From Streptomyces sp. S.PNR 29 (lineage in GTDB: Bacteria; Actinomycetota; Actinomycetes; Streptomycetales; Streptomycetaceae), in the NCBI RefSeq assembly GCF_030386795.1, contig NZ_JANUQM010000002.1:744001-808000 (forward strand): 64,000 nt of DNA, given 5' to 3'. The position numbers and the translations under genes are program-made. Each line of letters begins with the position of its first letter. Position 1 is the stretch's first letter. The notes below the pieces were generated by a model. It saw only the letters and a list, made by a program, of their open reading frames with translations, searched no databases and was not told where the DNA came from. Positions 16,502 through 24,731 of this stretch are shown here, in pieces.

Positions 16502-17188
16502 ATGACGCGGCGTACCGATGTCCATCCGGAGTTGATCCGGCCGGAGGCCGGCTTGACCTTGTTCAGTACCTGGCGGGTCGGCACCCCTGAGCGGCAGCGC
16601 GAGGCGGTCGACGCCATCGCCGCCACCTGGGAGCGCGGGCCCTGGCCCGTCCGGGGTGGGCTGGGGTACTACGTCTATGCCGGGCATGACGGGACGACGC
16701 TGCTGCATCACTCCCAGTGGCGGAGGGCGGAGGACTTCGAGGGGTATGTGAAGACGCAACGGCAGGAGCGCGTCGACGAGATCGACACCGCCGTGCCGGG
16801 GATCGAACGGGTGAGGCTCGACCGCTACCGGCGGTACCGCAGTCACGAGCGTGCCGTGGGGGACACGCGGGTGCCGGGGCTGATCGTGACCGTGCGGATC
16901 GACTTCGAGGAGGGGGCGTCCGGGCGGCGGCGTGAGTGGGTCGACCTGGTCCTCGCCGCCCTGGCCGCGGATCCGGAGGGGCACCGTGGGCTCGTGTCGG
17001 CGCACTTCCACCTGAGCGACGACGGGACCCACGTCCTGAACTACGCCGAGTGGGAGAGTGCCGAGGCCTATGACGAGGCCCTGGCTCTGCCGGGTGGGGA
17101 GGAGTGGGAGCGCGTGCGGACGTATCCCGCGGTGGAGGGGGTGACCGGGCAGCGGTACTCGTACGCCCTGGGACTGGTTCCCGACTGA
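16502..17188 (+). CDS. Double antibiotic-biosynthesis-monooxygenase (ABM) domain protein
   Basis: 228 residues containing two ferredoxin-like ABM domains (about 15-110 and 120-225), shown by TLLHHSQWRRAEDFEGYVK in the first and HVLNYAEWESAEAYDEAL in the second. ABM proteins oxidise polycyclic aromatics or serve as small stress proteins; no cofactor motif is required by the fold. GGAGGG precedes ATG 16502. A MerR-like operator about 55 bp upstream suggests induction by redox-active compounds (inference). Confidence 0.85.
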   Translation: MTRRTDVHPELIRPEAGLTLFSTWRVGTPERQREAVDAIAATWERGPWPVRGGLGYYVYAGHDGTTLLHHSQWRRAEDFEGYVKTQRQERVDEIDTAVPGIERVRLDRYRRYRSHERAVGDTRVPGLIVTVRIDFEEGASGRRREWVDLVLAALAADPEGHRGLVSAHFHLSDDGTHVLNYAEWESAEAYDEALALPGGEEWERVRTYPAVEGVTGQRYSYALGLVPD

Positions 17189-17202
17189 CGGGAGACCGGG
17201 GA

Positions 17203-17233
17203 GGGCCGCCTGACGGGTGTGTCCGGGCGGCCC
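17203..17233. terminator. Bidirectional terminator between convergent genes
   Basis: GGGCCGCC and GGCGGCCC arms form an 8-bp perfect stem around a 15-nt loop, 14 bp after the ABM gene and 11 bp from the end of the nuclease gene. Confidence 0.65.
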
Positions 17234-17244
17234 TGGCGGCTGGA

Positions 17245-19071
17245 CTACGGCTCGAAGCGCAGGACCTGCGGGTCGTGGTCGCTGATCTGGTCGTGGAACT
17301 CCGCGTTGACGTGCACGCTGTCGTACGAGAAGTCGCAGCCGCGCCGGATCGACGGGCTGACCAGGATCTGGTCGAGGACCTGGCTGTTGCCCTGGTAGTC
17401 GTAGGTGTACCGCTCGCTCTTCGGCAGCGACTTGATCGCCGACCACAGCTCGCCGTCACCTTCGAGGATCTTCGCGGTCTCGGAGAACTCGAAGTCGTTG
17501 ATGTCGCCGAGGGCGATGACGTCCGCGTTCTTCTGCGCGTCGAGGATGTCCTTGACGAAGGCGTGCACCGCCGTCGCCTGCTGGTGGCGCTGGACCTCCG
17601 AGCTGCGCGCCGGCGGCTGGTACTGGGAGGTCAGGCCCTGGTCGCCGCCCTTGGAGTTGAAGTGGTTGGCGATGACGAAGACCGTGCGGCCGCGGAAGAC
17701 GAACTCGCCCGCGAGTGGCTTGCGGCTGTTCGTCCAGGCCGGGTCAGTGGGGTCGACGCGGCCGGGGGAGACGGTCAGCTGTGCCGTGCCGCGGACCTTG
17801 GTCACGCCTGTGGCGGTGGTCGCGTCGCCGCCCGCGCGGTCGGTGAAGGACACCCGCTCGGGGTTGAACAGGAACACCTGGCGGATGTTGCCGCCCGGCT
17901 CGCCGCCGTCGGCGTCGTCCGCGGGGTCGATGGAGCGCCAGTCGTACCTGGGGCCGCCGGCCGCGACGATCGCGTCGATCAGCTCGGTCACCGTCCGGTC
18001 GGCGGCGACCGTACCGTCGTTGGTCGCGCCGTTGTTGTCCTGGATCTCCTCCAGGGACACGATGTCGGGCGACTTCAGGTTGTTCACGATCGCGGCGGCG
18101 TGCGCCGGGAAGGTGGTGTCGGAGGGGTCGAGGTTCTCGACGTTGTACGTCGCCACCGCCAGCTCGCCGCGCGACTGCTTGCGGGTCGTCTCGCGCTGTA
18201 CTCCGCCGCTCTTGAGGGTGCCCATCTCGTTGGCGACGAGGGTGTAGCCGCCGAACTGGTTGTAGTCCAGCGGGCCGACGGTGGTGCCGGTGAGGGTGTC
18301 GCCCACGTTCGCGGACGGGAAGTCGGCGGCCTTGCCCAGGGACTGGATCTGCAGGCGGCCGGTGTTCTGGGAGTCGTAGGAGCCGTAGACCGTGCCGCCG
18401 CGGCGGTTGGCGTGCTCGCGCGGCTTCACCGTGACCCACAGCTCGGTGTACGGGTCGGTGGCGCCGACCACGCGCGCGTCGGCGACCCGGACGTTCATGC
18501 CCTCCAGGGACTCGTAGTGGTCCAGGGCGTACGTCGCGGGCTTGAGCGGCAGCGCGTTGATCGAGCCGTTCGCCGTCGTGTCGCCGGCGGGGGCGTAGAC
18601 GTCGGGTACCGAGCGTGCGTCCACGACCGTCGGGGCCGGGACCGCGTTGCCGCCGGAGACGACGGTGACCGTGGGGCGGGTGATCTCGGTCAGGGACTGG
18701 TTGCCGGAGGAGGTGCCGCCGGGGACGAACTCCGAGACCGTGCCGGAGACGGTGACCGCGTCGCCGACGGCGACCTTCGGGGTGGAGCCGGTGAAGACGA
18801 AGACGCCCTCGCTGGTGGCCGGGTCGGCATCCGGCTCAGGGTCCTGGATCCAGAAGCCTCTGGAGGAGCCGTAGGTGCGCACGCCGGTGACGATTCCGGT
18901 CACGTCCGTGACCTGCTTGCCGGCGTACGGCGATATGCGGGTGCTGCCCTGGATGTCATGGATGCGCACGGAGTCGGCGTGCGCGGGCGAGGTGAGGACG
19001 ACGGTGGACGCCGCGGAACAGACGGCGGCGACGGTGAGCGCGGCGAGACGCGCGGACGACTTGCTCGGCAA
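17245..19071 (-). CDS. Secreted ExeM/NucH-like extracellular nuclease
   Basis: 608 residues. Signal peptide (KSSARLAALTVAAVCSAAST, cleavage after AHA), an N-terminal OB-like domain (DVTGIVTGVRTYGSSRGFWI), then an endonuclease/exonuclease/phosphatase domain with ATYNVENLDP, VSLEEIQDNNG, VIANHFNSKGGD, ALGDINDFEFSE and the catalytic ISDHDPQVLRF. The group degrades extracellular DNA. Start: a GGAGGG site seven bases before TTG 19071 sets the signal peptide at the N-terminus; ATG 19092 has no ribosome site. Confidence 0.87.
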   Translation of the reverse strand: MPSKSSARLAALTVAAVCSAASTVVLTSPAHADSVRIHDIQGSTRISPYAGKQVTDVTGIVTGVRTYGSSRGFWIQDPEPDADPATSEGVFVFTGSTPKVAVGDAVTVSGTVSEFVPGGTSSGNQSLTEITRPTVTVVSGGNAVPAPTVVDARSVPDVYAPAGDTTANGSINALPLKPATYALDHYESLEGMNVRVADARVVGATDPYTELWVTVKPREHANRRGGTVYGSYDSQNTGRLQIQSLGKAADFPSANVGDTLTGTTVGPLDYNQFGGYTLVANEMGTLKSGGVQRETTRKQSRGELAVATYNVENLDPSDTTFPAHAAAIVNNLKSPDIVSLEEIQDNNGATNDGTVAADRTVTELIDAIVAAGGPRYDWRSIDPADDADGGEPGGNIRQVFLFNPERVSFTDRAGGDATTATGVTKVRGTAQLTVSPGRVDPTDPAWTNSRKPLAGEFVFRGRTVFVIANHFNSKGGDQGLTSQYQPPARSSEVQRHQQATAVHAFVKDILDAQKNADVIALGDINDFEFSETAKILEGDGELWSAIKSLPKSERYTYDYQGNSQVLDQILVSPSIRRGCDFSYDSVHVNAEFHDQISDHDPQVLRFEP

Positions 19072-19320
19072 CGGTATTCCCTCCGGGGACATGACAGAGC
19101 GCCGGGACGAGGGCGGAGCGTGGAGCGGGGTGACGCGCGTAGTGCGGTGAACAGTTGTCCCCCCGATTTCTACGCGCGTCAATCTCCTGCCTGCTCAGGC
19201 CACTTGTCAAGGTTTCAGCCATGTACGGTTCCCTACCGGGAGATGAACCGGGCGGCATGGGTGGAAACCCGTCTAGGCTGAGCGACTGAGTCGTACGACA
19301 TGTCCTAGGAGAACCCGCAG

Positions 19321-20748
19321 ATGTCAGACAGCTCCACCCTGCCGCCCGTACGGCTGCACCCCGAAGCGGAGCTGGCCCGCGACGCGCTGTCCACGCCGTT
19401 GCTCTCCCGCGCCGCCCGGCTCGCCCGCTGGGCCGGGCCGGACACCCGCGTCGACGCCGGGGGCGGGCTCGTCGACGAGCAGCTGCCCGCGGCGGCCGAG
19501 GTGCTCGGGCTGAGCGGGGACGATGCCGCCGCCCACGCCAGCGAGGCCTGGCGGGTCGCCGTGGACACCGGGCTCGTCGAGGTCGTCGACGAGGAGGAGG
19601 GCACCGTCGCCGCGGGCGAGGACCTGGCGCTGCTCACCGGCGGTTCGCCGCAGGACGTGCTCGGCGTGTGGCTCGGCGCCCTGGAGACGGTGCTCGCCGA
19701 CGCGAGCGTGCCCGACCTCGACGGACTGGCCGAGGCGGTGGAAGCGGGCGGTGAGATCGACTTCTCCTCGCTGGGCTGGGACCCGGAGGCGGAGGCCGAG
19801 TTCCTCGACAGCGTGCTCGGCAGCCTGTACCTGCTCACCGTCAGCGAGGACGGTCCCGGCGACACCCCGGTGCCGCTGCCCGCGCTGGCCGCCTCAGTGA
19901 TCGCGCCCAGCGACATGGAGGAGCCCACGAACGACATACTGGAGCAGGTGTCCGACGCCATGATGCGGCTGGACGACCAGTTCCGGCTGCTGGAGCCGGC
20001 GGGGCTCGTGGAGTACCAGCCCGTCGACGAGGCCCTCATGGCCGACGCGGAGGAAGAGCCCGCGGCGCCGGTCGACGACACCGACGTCTCCCGCTACGGC
20101 ATGGTGCGGCTGACGCCGCTCGGCCTGTACGGGCTGCGGGCCCGGCTGCTGGAGGCCGGGTTCGAGGCACCGGCGGTCGGGGACCTCGCCGACAAGGGCG
20201 CCGACGCGCTGCTCGACGGCACGGCCGCGTTCCCGCCGGGGGCGGCACATGCCGAGACCGAGCAGTGGCTCGCCCGCCGCCCGCCCCTCACCGCCGCACG
20301 GGAGCTGCTGTCCGCGGCACGCGGCTCGGACGCCGGTGCGCCACTGCGGCGGCTGCGCTGCCAGCAGGCGCTGTCGCTGGTCGGCGGGGAGGCGGAGCCG
20401 GCGCTGCGGGAGGTCCTCGACGACGCCGAGCTGGGCGGGCTGGCCCGGGTGTGGCTGACCGAGCACGGGGCGCGTGACGTGCCCGCGCCGTCCGAGGCGA
20501 TGATCTTCTGGCTGACCATCGACACGGTCGCCGCACAGCTCGCCGCCGAGGGCAACTCCGACGAACTGACGGCCCTGGTGCAGGGGCTGGCACAGCAGCA
20601 CAGCGGCTTCTTCACCGCCGCCTGGCGGGTCGACCACCCGGCCACCGCGGAGGTGCTGGAGGCGATGGGACGGCTGCATCCGGACAAGCGGATCGCCAAG
20701 GAGGCGCGCAAGGCGGCGTTCAAGGCGCGGTCACAGCAAGGCGGTTGA
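19321..20748 (+). CDS. Large acidic conserved protein of unknown function
   Basis: 475 residues, soluble, rich in Ala, Leu, Glu and Asp, mostly helical. A middle part resembles a winged helix (YGMVRLTPLGLYGLRARLLE, about residues 260-280), and the C-terminus carries HEAT-like helices with AHPDKRIAKEARKA-type ending (LHPDKRIAKEARKAAFKARS). AGGAGAA precedes ATG 19321. A TAGGCT hexamer at 19274 and a palindrome GTCGTACGAC at 19290-19299 lie upstream. I do not recognise a characterised homologue. Confidence 0.85.
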   Translation: MSDSSTLPPVRLHPEAELARDALSTPLLSRAARLARWAGPDTRVDAGGGLVDEQLPAAAEVLGLSGDDAAAHASEAWRVAVDTGLVEVVDEEEGTVAAGEDLALLTGGSPQDVLGVWLGALETVLADASVPDLDGLAEAVEAGGEIDFSSLGWDPEAEAEFLDSVLGSLYLLTVSEDGPGDTPVPLPALAASVIAPSDMEEPTNDILEQVSDAMMRLDDQFRLLEPAGLVEYQPVDEALMADAEEEPAAPVDDTDVSRYGMVRLTPLGLYGLRARLLEAGFEAPAVGDLADKGADALLDGTAAFPPGAAHAETEQWLARRPPLTAARELLSAARGSDAGAPLRRLRCQQALSLVGGEAEPALREVLDDAELGGLARVWLTEHGARDVPAPSEAMIFWLTIDTVAAQLAAEGNSDELTALVQGLAQQHSGFFTAAWRVDHPATAEVLEAMGRLHPDKRIAKEARKAAFKARSQQGG

Positions 20749-20815
20749 CCGGAGCGCCCGGCCCCACGGCGGCACAGCCCGCCTCGCCGGCCGCACGGTG
20801 GGGGCAGGCTCCGTC

Positions 20816-20990
20816 GGTGGCCTGTGGCCTGTGGCCTGTGGCCTGGCGGTCTGCGGCCTGTGGCTCGGCGGTCTGCGGCTTGCGGCCGGTGGTCTGTGGC
20901 CCGGTGGCCTGTGGCCTGGCGGCCGGGTGGTGTGCCGGCTGGGCGGGCTGGCGGCGGCCCGGGGGCGTACCGGCCGGTGGCCTGGTGGCC
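20816..20990. repeat. G/T-rich imperfect heptamer repeat tract
   Basis: The gap 20749-21204 holds no credible gene. From 20816 it is built from imperfect repeats of TGTGGCC, alternating with GCGGTCTGCGG variants, strongly strand-asymmetric (few A on the plus strand). Several open frames run through it but encode only low-complexity CGL/VAC repeats. Confidence 0.7.
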
Positions 20991-21117
20991 CGGTGTCGTG
21001 GGGCTGCGGTCGCTTCGTGTGCGGGTGTCGTGGTGAGCCAGGCGTCGGAGCGTGACCGGCGGTCCCGTGGGGGCGGCGCCGTCGCGACGTGCGTCGGATC
21101 CTGGCGCGTCGTCGGGT

Positions 21118-21139
21118 GTTCAACCGCCGTTCAGCCCTG
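21118..21139 (+). promoter_or_regulatory. PHO box (PhoP-binding direct repeats)
   Basis: Two adjacent 11-nt units, GTTCAACCGCC and GTTCAGCCCTG, match the Streptomyces PHO-box unit consensus GTTCAnCC. They end 65 bp before the PhoX start. This predicts phosphate-starvation control by PhoP. Confidence 0.8.
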
Positions 21140-21204
21140 GGCGGGACGGTGTCGCCGACCGAGGTCCGCCACCCTCCACGGCATCCACCGTCACAGGAGA
21201 CACC

Positions 21205-22650
21205 ATGTCGCTCACCCGCAGGGACTTCGCCAGACGATCCGCGATCACCGGTGCCGGTGTCGCGCTGGCGGGGAGTGTCGGCGCCCTCGCCTCCGCCCCG
21301 GGCGCCCTCGCGTCCACCGACACCGAGAGCGCCGGTGAGGAGTCGGCGGACGCGTACGGCGGGGTCGGCTACGGACCGCTGGTGCCCGACCCGGAGGGCA
21401 TCCTCGCGCTGCCCGCCGGATTCACGTACCGGATCATCACCTACAGCGGCAGGACCACCCTGGAGTCCGGCGAGTTCACCCCGTCCAACCACGACGGCAC
21501 CGCCACCTTCGACGGCCCCCGCGGCACCACCCTGCTGGTCAACAACCACGAGCTGAAGGGCCCGCGCGCCAACTGGAAATACCCGGTGCCGCTCATCCAG
21601 GGCCTGGTCTACGACCCCGCCGCCTCCGGTGGCTGCACCGTCGTCGAGGTGCGCCCCGACGGACACGTCGCCGAGTGGGTGGGCATCGCGGGCACCTCCA
21701 CCAACTGCGCGGGCGGCCGCACCCCCTGGGACACCTGGCTGACCTGCGAGGAGAACTCCGACAAGGCCGGCGTCAACGGCATGACCAAGGACCACGGCTA
21801 TGTCTTCGAGGTCGACCCCCTCGACCGGCGCGCCAACCGCGACCCCAAGCCGCTGAAGTTCTTCGGCCGCTACGACCACGAGGCCGTCGTCATCGACCCC
21901 AAGCGCGGTCACGCCTACCTCACCGAGGACGCCGCGGGCCCCAACGGCCTCTTCTACCGCTGGACCCCGCCCAAGGGATTCGAGTACGGCCGCGGCAAGT
22001 TCCGCACCCTCGCCGACGACGCCGGCATCCTCCAGGCACCCAAGTGCTACGACTCCGGCGGCAAGTTCGTCGACGACCTCTCCCGCGCCACCAAGACCGG
22101 CACGGTGTACGGCGTCGACTGGGTCGACGTACCCGACCGCGACGCGCGGACCACGCCGGTGCGCAAGCAGTTCACCGACGGCCAGGTCACCCGGGCCCGC
22201 AAGCTGGAGGGCATGTGGTGGGGCGACGGCGGCGCCTACATCGTCTCCTCGTACGCCCGTGAGGAGAGCCCCGTCCAGCACGACGGCCAGGTCTGGTTCT
22301 ACGACCCCATGCGCCGCACGCTCACCCTCAAGGTCCTCCTCGGCGTCAACCCCGACCCGTCGGCGGACGGCGCCTTCGACGGCCCGGACAACATCACCGT
22401 CTCCCCGTACGGCGGCCTCGTCATCGCCGAGGACGGCGAGGGCGTCCAGCACCTGTTCGGCGCCACCGACAGCGGCCGCACGTACCCCATCGCCCGCAAC
22501 GAGCTGAACATCGGCACCGAGGAGGAGCCCGAGTACAGCGAGTTCACCGGCGTCACCTTCTCGCCCGACGGCAGGACCCTGTACGCCAACATCCAGACGC
22601 CCGGCATCATGCTCGCCATCACGGGGCCCTGGAAGCGCCAGAATCGGTAA
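21205..22650 (+). CDS. PhoX-type alkaline phosphatase (DUF839), Tat-exported
   Basis: 481 residues. Twin-arginine signal SLTRRDFARRSAITGAG and a hydrophobic stretch to about residue 37, then a DUF839/PhoX beta-propeller with LLVNNHEL, NCAGGRTPWDTWLTCEEN, YDHEAVVIDPKRGHAYLTED and EGMWWGDGGAYIVSSY. PhoX enzymes use calcium and iron and release phosphate from organic esters outside the cell. ACAGGAGA precedes ATG 21205. The PHO box upstream supports phosphate control. The gene is followed by Y-RNA-like modules with no clear terminator between. Confidence 0.9.
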   Translation: MSLTRRDFARRSAITGAGVALAGSVGALASAPGALASTDTESAGEESADAYGGVGYGPLVPDPEGILALPAGFTYRIITYSGRTTLESGEFTPSNHDGTATFDGPRGTTLLVNNHELKGPRANWKYPVPLIQGLVYDPAASGGCTVVEVRPDGHVAEWVGIAGTSTNCAGGRTPWDTWLTCEENSDKAGVNGMTKDHGYVFEVDPLDRRANRDPKPLKFFGRYDHEAVVIDPKRGHAYLTEDAAGPNGLFYRWTPPKGFEYGRGKFRTLADDAGILQAPKCYDSGGKFVDDLSRATKTGTVYGVDWVDVPDRDARTTPVRKQFTDGQVTRARKLEGMWWGDGGAYIVSSYAREESPVQHDGQVWFYDPMRRTLTLKVLLGVNPDPSADGAFDGPDNITVSPYGGLVIAEDGEGVQHLFGATDSGRTYPIARNELNIGTEEEPEYSEFTGVTFSPDGRTLYANIQTPGIMLAITGPWKRQNR

Positions 22651-22683
22651 TTAATTCGCTCGCTGATCCCGCGGTACGCCTCT

Positions 22684-22689
22684 TAGAGT
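22684..22689 (+). promoter_or_regulatory. -10 box for the Y-RNA-like transcripts
   Basis: TAGAGT, fitting TAnnnT, lies 7 bp before the base of the first Y-RNA stem at 22697, so the start of transcription would coincide with the RNA 5' end. No good -35 is visible. Confidence 0.45.
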
Positions 22690-22696
22690 GATGCAC

Positions 22697-22832
22697 GTCC
22701 AGGTGCGAAGGCAGGACCTACTTCCACTCATAATGGGGCGGCCGCGGGTTCGAATCCCGCCACCGGTACCACGAACCGGTGTAGCTCAGAGGCAGAGCAC
22801 CTTGTCGGTTCCGCCGGCCTCGATCTCTGGAC
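22697..22832 (+). ncRNA. Y-RNA-like module 1 with permuted tRNA-mimic domain
   Basis: Ends pair as GTCCAG (22697-22702) with CTGGAC (22827-22832); an inner AGGC/GCCT helix follows, separated by an internal loop holding GTGCGA opposite CGATCT. The enclosed domain has tRNA parts in permuted order. An anticodon arm (stem 22722-22738, loop CTCATAA with CAU) leads to a 5-nt variable loop and a T arm (22744-22760, loop TTCGAAT). Then come 3' acceptor CACCGGT plus ACCA, 3 nt, 5' acceptor ACCGGTG (22775-22781) and a D arm (22784-22798). It lies directly upstream of a TROVE/Ro gene, the known partner of bacterial YrlA RNAs. Confidence 0.85.
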
Positions 22833-22848
22833 ACCACAACTTCATGCA

Positions 22849-22923
22849 CCTCCCGGTGCGCGGGCTGCGGCTACTTCTTCTCTCACAAGAATCCCACGCC
22901 GCGGCCGACTTGATCTCGGGAGG
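22849..22923 (+). ncRNA. Y-RNA-like module 2 lacking the tRNA mimic
   Basis: Ends pair as CCTCCC with GGGAGG. The 5' strand repeats the sequence shared by all three modules (GGTGCG, GGC, then TACTTC; 22854-22878), and the 3' strand keeps TTGATCTC. A CTGCGGC/GCCGCGG helix leads to a small TTCTT/AAGAA hairpin instead of a tRNA-like domain. It could be a separate short Y RNA or a spacer between modules 1 and 3 in one transcript. Confidence 0.65.
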
Positions 22924-22936
22924 CGCAGTTCTCGGT

Positions 22937-23085
22937 GGGTGCCCGGTGCGCAGGCAGCGGATACTTCAGGGACCGAATCAGAAATGGTGCGGGTTCGAAT
23001 CCCGTCATCGGCTCCGGGCCGATGTGGCGGAAATGGAAGACGCGTTCGGTGGTGCTCCGTCGCCGATCCCTGATCTCGGGCACCC
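22937..23085 (+). ncRNA. Y-RNA-like module 3 with leucine-tRNA-like elements
   Basis: Ends pair perfectly as GGGTGCCC and GGGCACCC; CAGG/CCTG and CGG/CCG helices follow across an internal loop with GGTGCG opposite ATCTC. The domain holds a T arm (22989-23005, loop TTCGAAT), 3' acceptor CATCGGC, a 5-nt cap TCCGG, 5' acceptor GCCGATG and a D arm GCGGAAATGGAAGACGC typical of tRNA-Leu, again in permuted order. The anticodon arm is degenerate. A TTTT run (23089-23092) follows the closing stem and may end transcription. Confidence 0.83.
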
Positions 23086-23138
23086 TCCTTTTGCTGCGCC
23101 TCCCTCCGTAACCGACAAAGAATTCGGGGGAATTCACC

Positions 23139-24722
23139 ATGGCGCGATTCAACACCAAGGCCGCCAAGGCGGGGCCCACCTCCCGGGTGACGTCCACGGG
23201 GCGTGTGCTCCGTACGTACGAGGGCGGCCGGGGCCGTGAGCGCGACGCGCGCTCCGAGCTCTTCCTGCTCGCGGTCTCCCACTTCGTCTCGCAGCAGACG
23301 TTCTACGAGGCCGGCGCCGACCGCGACGACCGCTTCACCCGGCTCGTGCGCGAGCTCGCCGTGACGGACCCGGCGTGGACCGCGGGCCTGCTCGGCTGGC
23401 TGCGCGGCGAGGGCAACCTCCGCACCGCCTCGGTCGTGGGCGCCGCCGAGTACGTGAAGGCACGGCTGGACGCGGGCGCGACGGACGGCCCGGCCAACCG
23501 GCAGGTCATCGCCTCCGTGCTCCAGCGACCCGACGAGCCCGGCGAGCTGCTGGCGTACTGGACCTCGGTGCACGGCCGCGCCGTCCCCAAGCCGGTCAAG
23601 CGGGGCATCGCCGACGCCGTACGGCGCCTCTACAGCGGCAAGGCGCTGCTGAAGTACGACACGGCGTCGAAGGGCTACCGCTTCGGCGACATCCTCAACC
23701 TGGTGCACGCGGCGCCGGACGCGGACAAGCCGTGGCAGGGCGAGCTGTTCAAGTACGCGCTCGACCGCCGGCACAACCCGGACACCGCGCTGCCGCCCGC
23801 CTCGAACCGTGTGCTCACCGCGCACCGCGAGCTGATGGCCCTCCCCGTCGCCGAACGGCGGGCGGTCGTCACCGCGCCCGACGGCGCCGAGCGGCTCGCG
23901 GCGGCCGGGATCACCTGGGAGATGCTGGCGGGCTGGCTGCAGGGGCCGATGGACAAGGCGGCCTGGGAGGCCGTCATCCCGTCCATGGGCGCCATGGCGC
24001 TCGTCCGCAACCTGCGGAACTTCGACGAGGCCGGGGTGTCCGACGAGGTGGCGGAGCAGGTCGCCGCACGGATCAGCGACCCGGCCGAGGTGGCGCGCTC
24101 CCGGCAGTTCCCGTTCCGGTACCTCGCCGCGTACCAGTACGCGCCGTCGCTGCGCTGGTCGTACGCGCTGGAGCGGGCCCTCGGCCACTCGCTGGCGAAC
24201 GTGCCCGCGCTGCCCGGCCGGACACTGGTGCTCGTGGACCGCTCGGGGTCGATGTTCTACTCGCGGATGTCCGACCGCTCGCAGCTCACCCGGGCCGACG
24301 CGGCGGCGGTCTTCGGTACGGCGCTCGCGCTGCGGGCGGCGGACGCCGATCTCGTCGAGTTCGGCACCAGCAGCGACCGCGTGAAGTTCCGCAGGGGCGA
24401 GTCGGTGCTGAAGATCCTGGACCGCTTCGGCGACCTGGGAGGCACGGACACGACCGAGGCGGTGCGCCGGCACTACAAGAAGCACGACCGGGTGCTGATC
24501 GTCACCGACGAGCAGTACGCGTACAGCCGGCACGGCGACCCGACCGAGCAGGTTCCGCCGCACGTGCCGGTCTACACCTGGAACCTCGCCGGGTACCGGG
24601 CGGGCCACGGCCCGTCGGGGAAGGGGAACCGGCACACCTTCGGCGGCCTCTCGGACGCCGCGTTCCGGATGGTTCCGCTGCTGGAGGCGGCACGGGACGC
24701 CGACTGGCCCTGGGCTGCCTGA
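23139..24722 (+). CDS. rsr: TROVE domain protein, Ro60 orthologue (Rsr)
   Basis: 527 residues. TROVE ring of HEAT-like helices at about residues 15-335 (FLLAVSHFVSQQTFYE, LLGWLRGEGNLRTASVV, VPKPVKRGIADAVRRLYSGK, GAMALVRNLRNFDEAGV). A vWA domain follows with the MIDAS motif LVDRSGSMFYS starting at Asp367 and TDTTEAVRRHY. Ro proteins bind Y RNAs and the 3' ends of misfolded RNA and, in Deinococcus, couple to PNPase for RNA decay. Three Y-RNA-like modules lie immediately upstream in the same direction. GGGGG precedes ATG 23139; a UUCG-capped terminator follows. Confidence 0.95.
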   Translation: MARFNTKAAKAGPTSRVTSTGRVLRTYEGGRGRERDARSELFLLAVSHFVSQQTFYEAGADRDDRFTRLVRELAVTDPAWTAGLLGWLRGEGNLRTASVVGAAEYVKARLDAGATDGPANRQVIASVLQRPDEPGELLAYWTSVHGRAVPKPVKRGIADAVRRLYSGKALLKYDTASKGYRFGDILNLVHAAPDADKPWQGELFKYALDRRHNPDTALPPASNRVLTAHRELMALPVAERRAVVTAPDGAERLAAAGITWEMLAGWLQGPMDKAAWEAVIPSMGAMALVRNLRNFDEAGVSDEVAEQVAARISDPAEVARSRQFPFRYLAAYQYAPSLRWSYALERALGHSLANVPALPGRTLVLVDRSGSMFYSRMSDRSQLTRADAAAVFGTALALRAADADLVEFGTSSDRVKFRRGESVLKILDRFGDLGGTDTTEAVRRHYKKHDRVLIVTDEQYAYSRHGDPTEQVPPHVPVYTWNLAGYRAGHGPSGKGNRHTFGGLSDAAFRMVPLLEAARDADWPWAA

Positions 24723-24731
24723 GCGGGACGA

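Noticed and set aside
20798..21055. ORFs through the TGTGGCC repeat tract
   Set aside because: Products are pure repeats without start signals.
22744..22798. A tRNA gene (T arm, CCA, acceptor and D arm visible)
   Set aside because: The parts are in the wrong order for a normal tRNA gene and lie inside a Y-RNA-like stem next to a Ro gene; treated as a tRNA mimic.
22883..23197. Minus-strand ORF containing GFEPAPFLIRSLKYPLP
   Set aside because: This is the translation of a T-arm sequence read backwards, a known source of false ORFs.
22688..23239. Plus-strand ORF of 183 residues across the Y-RNA region
   Set aside because: No coding bias and it runs through all RNA helices; the structured RNA explains the sequence.
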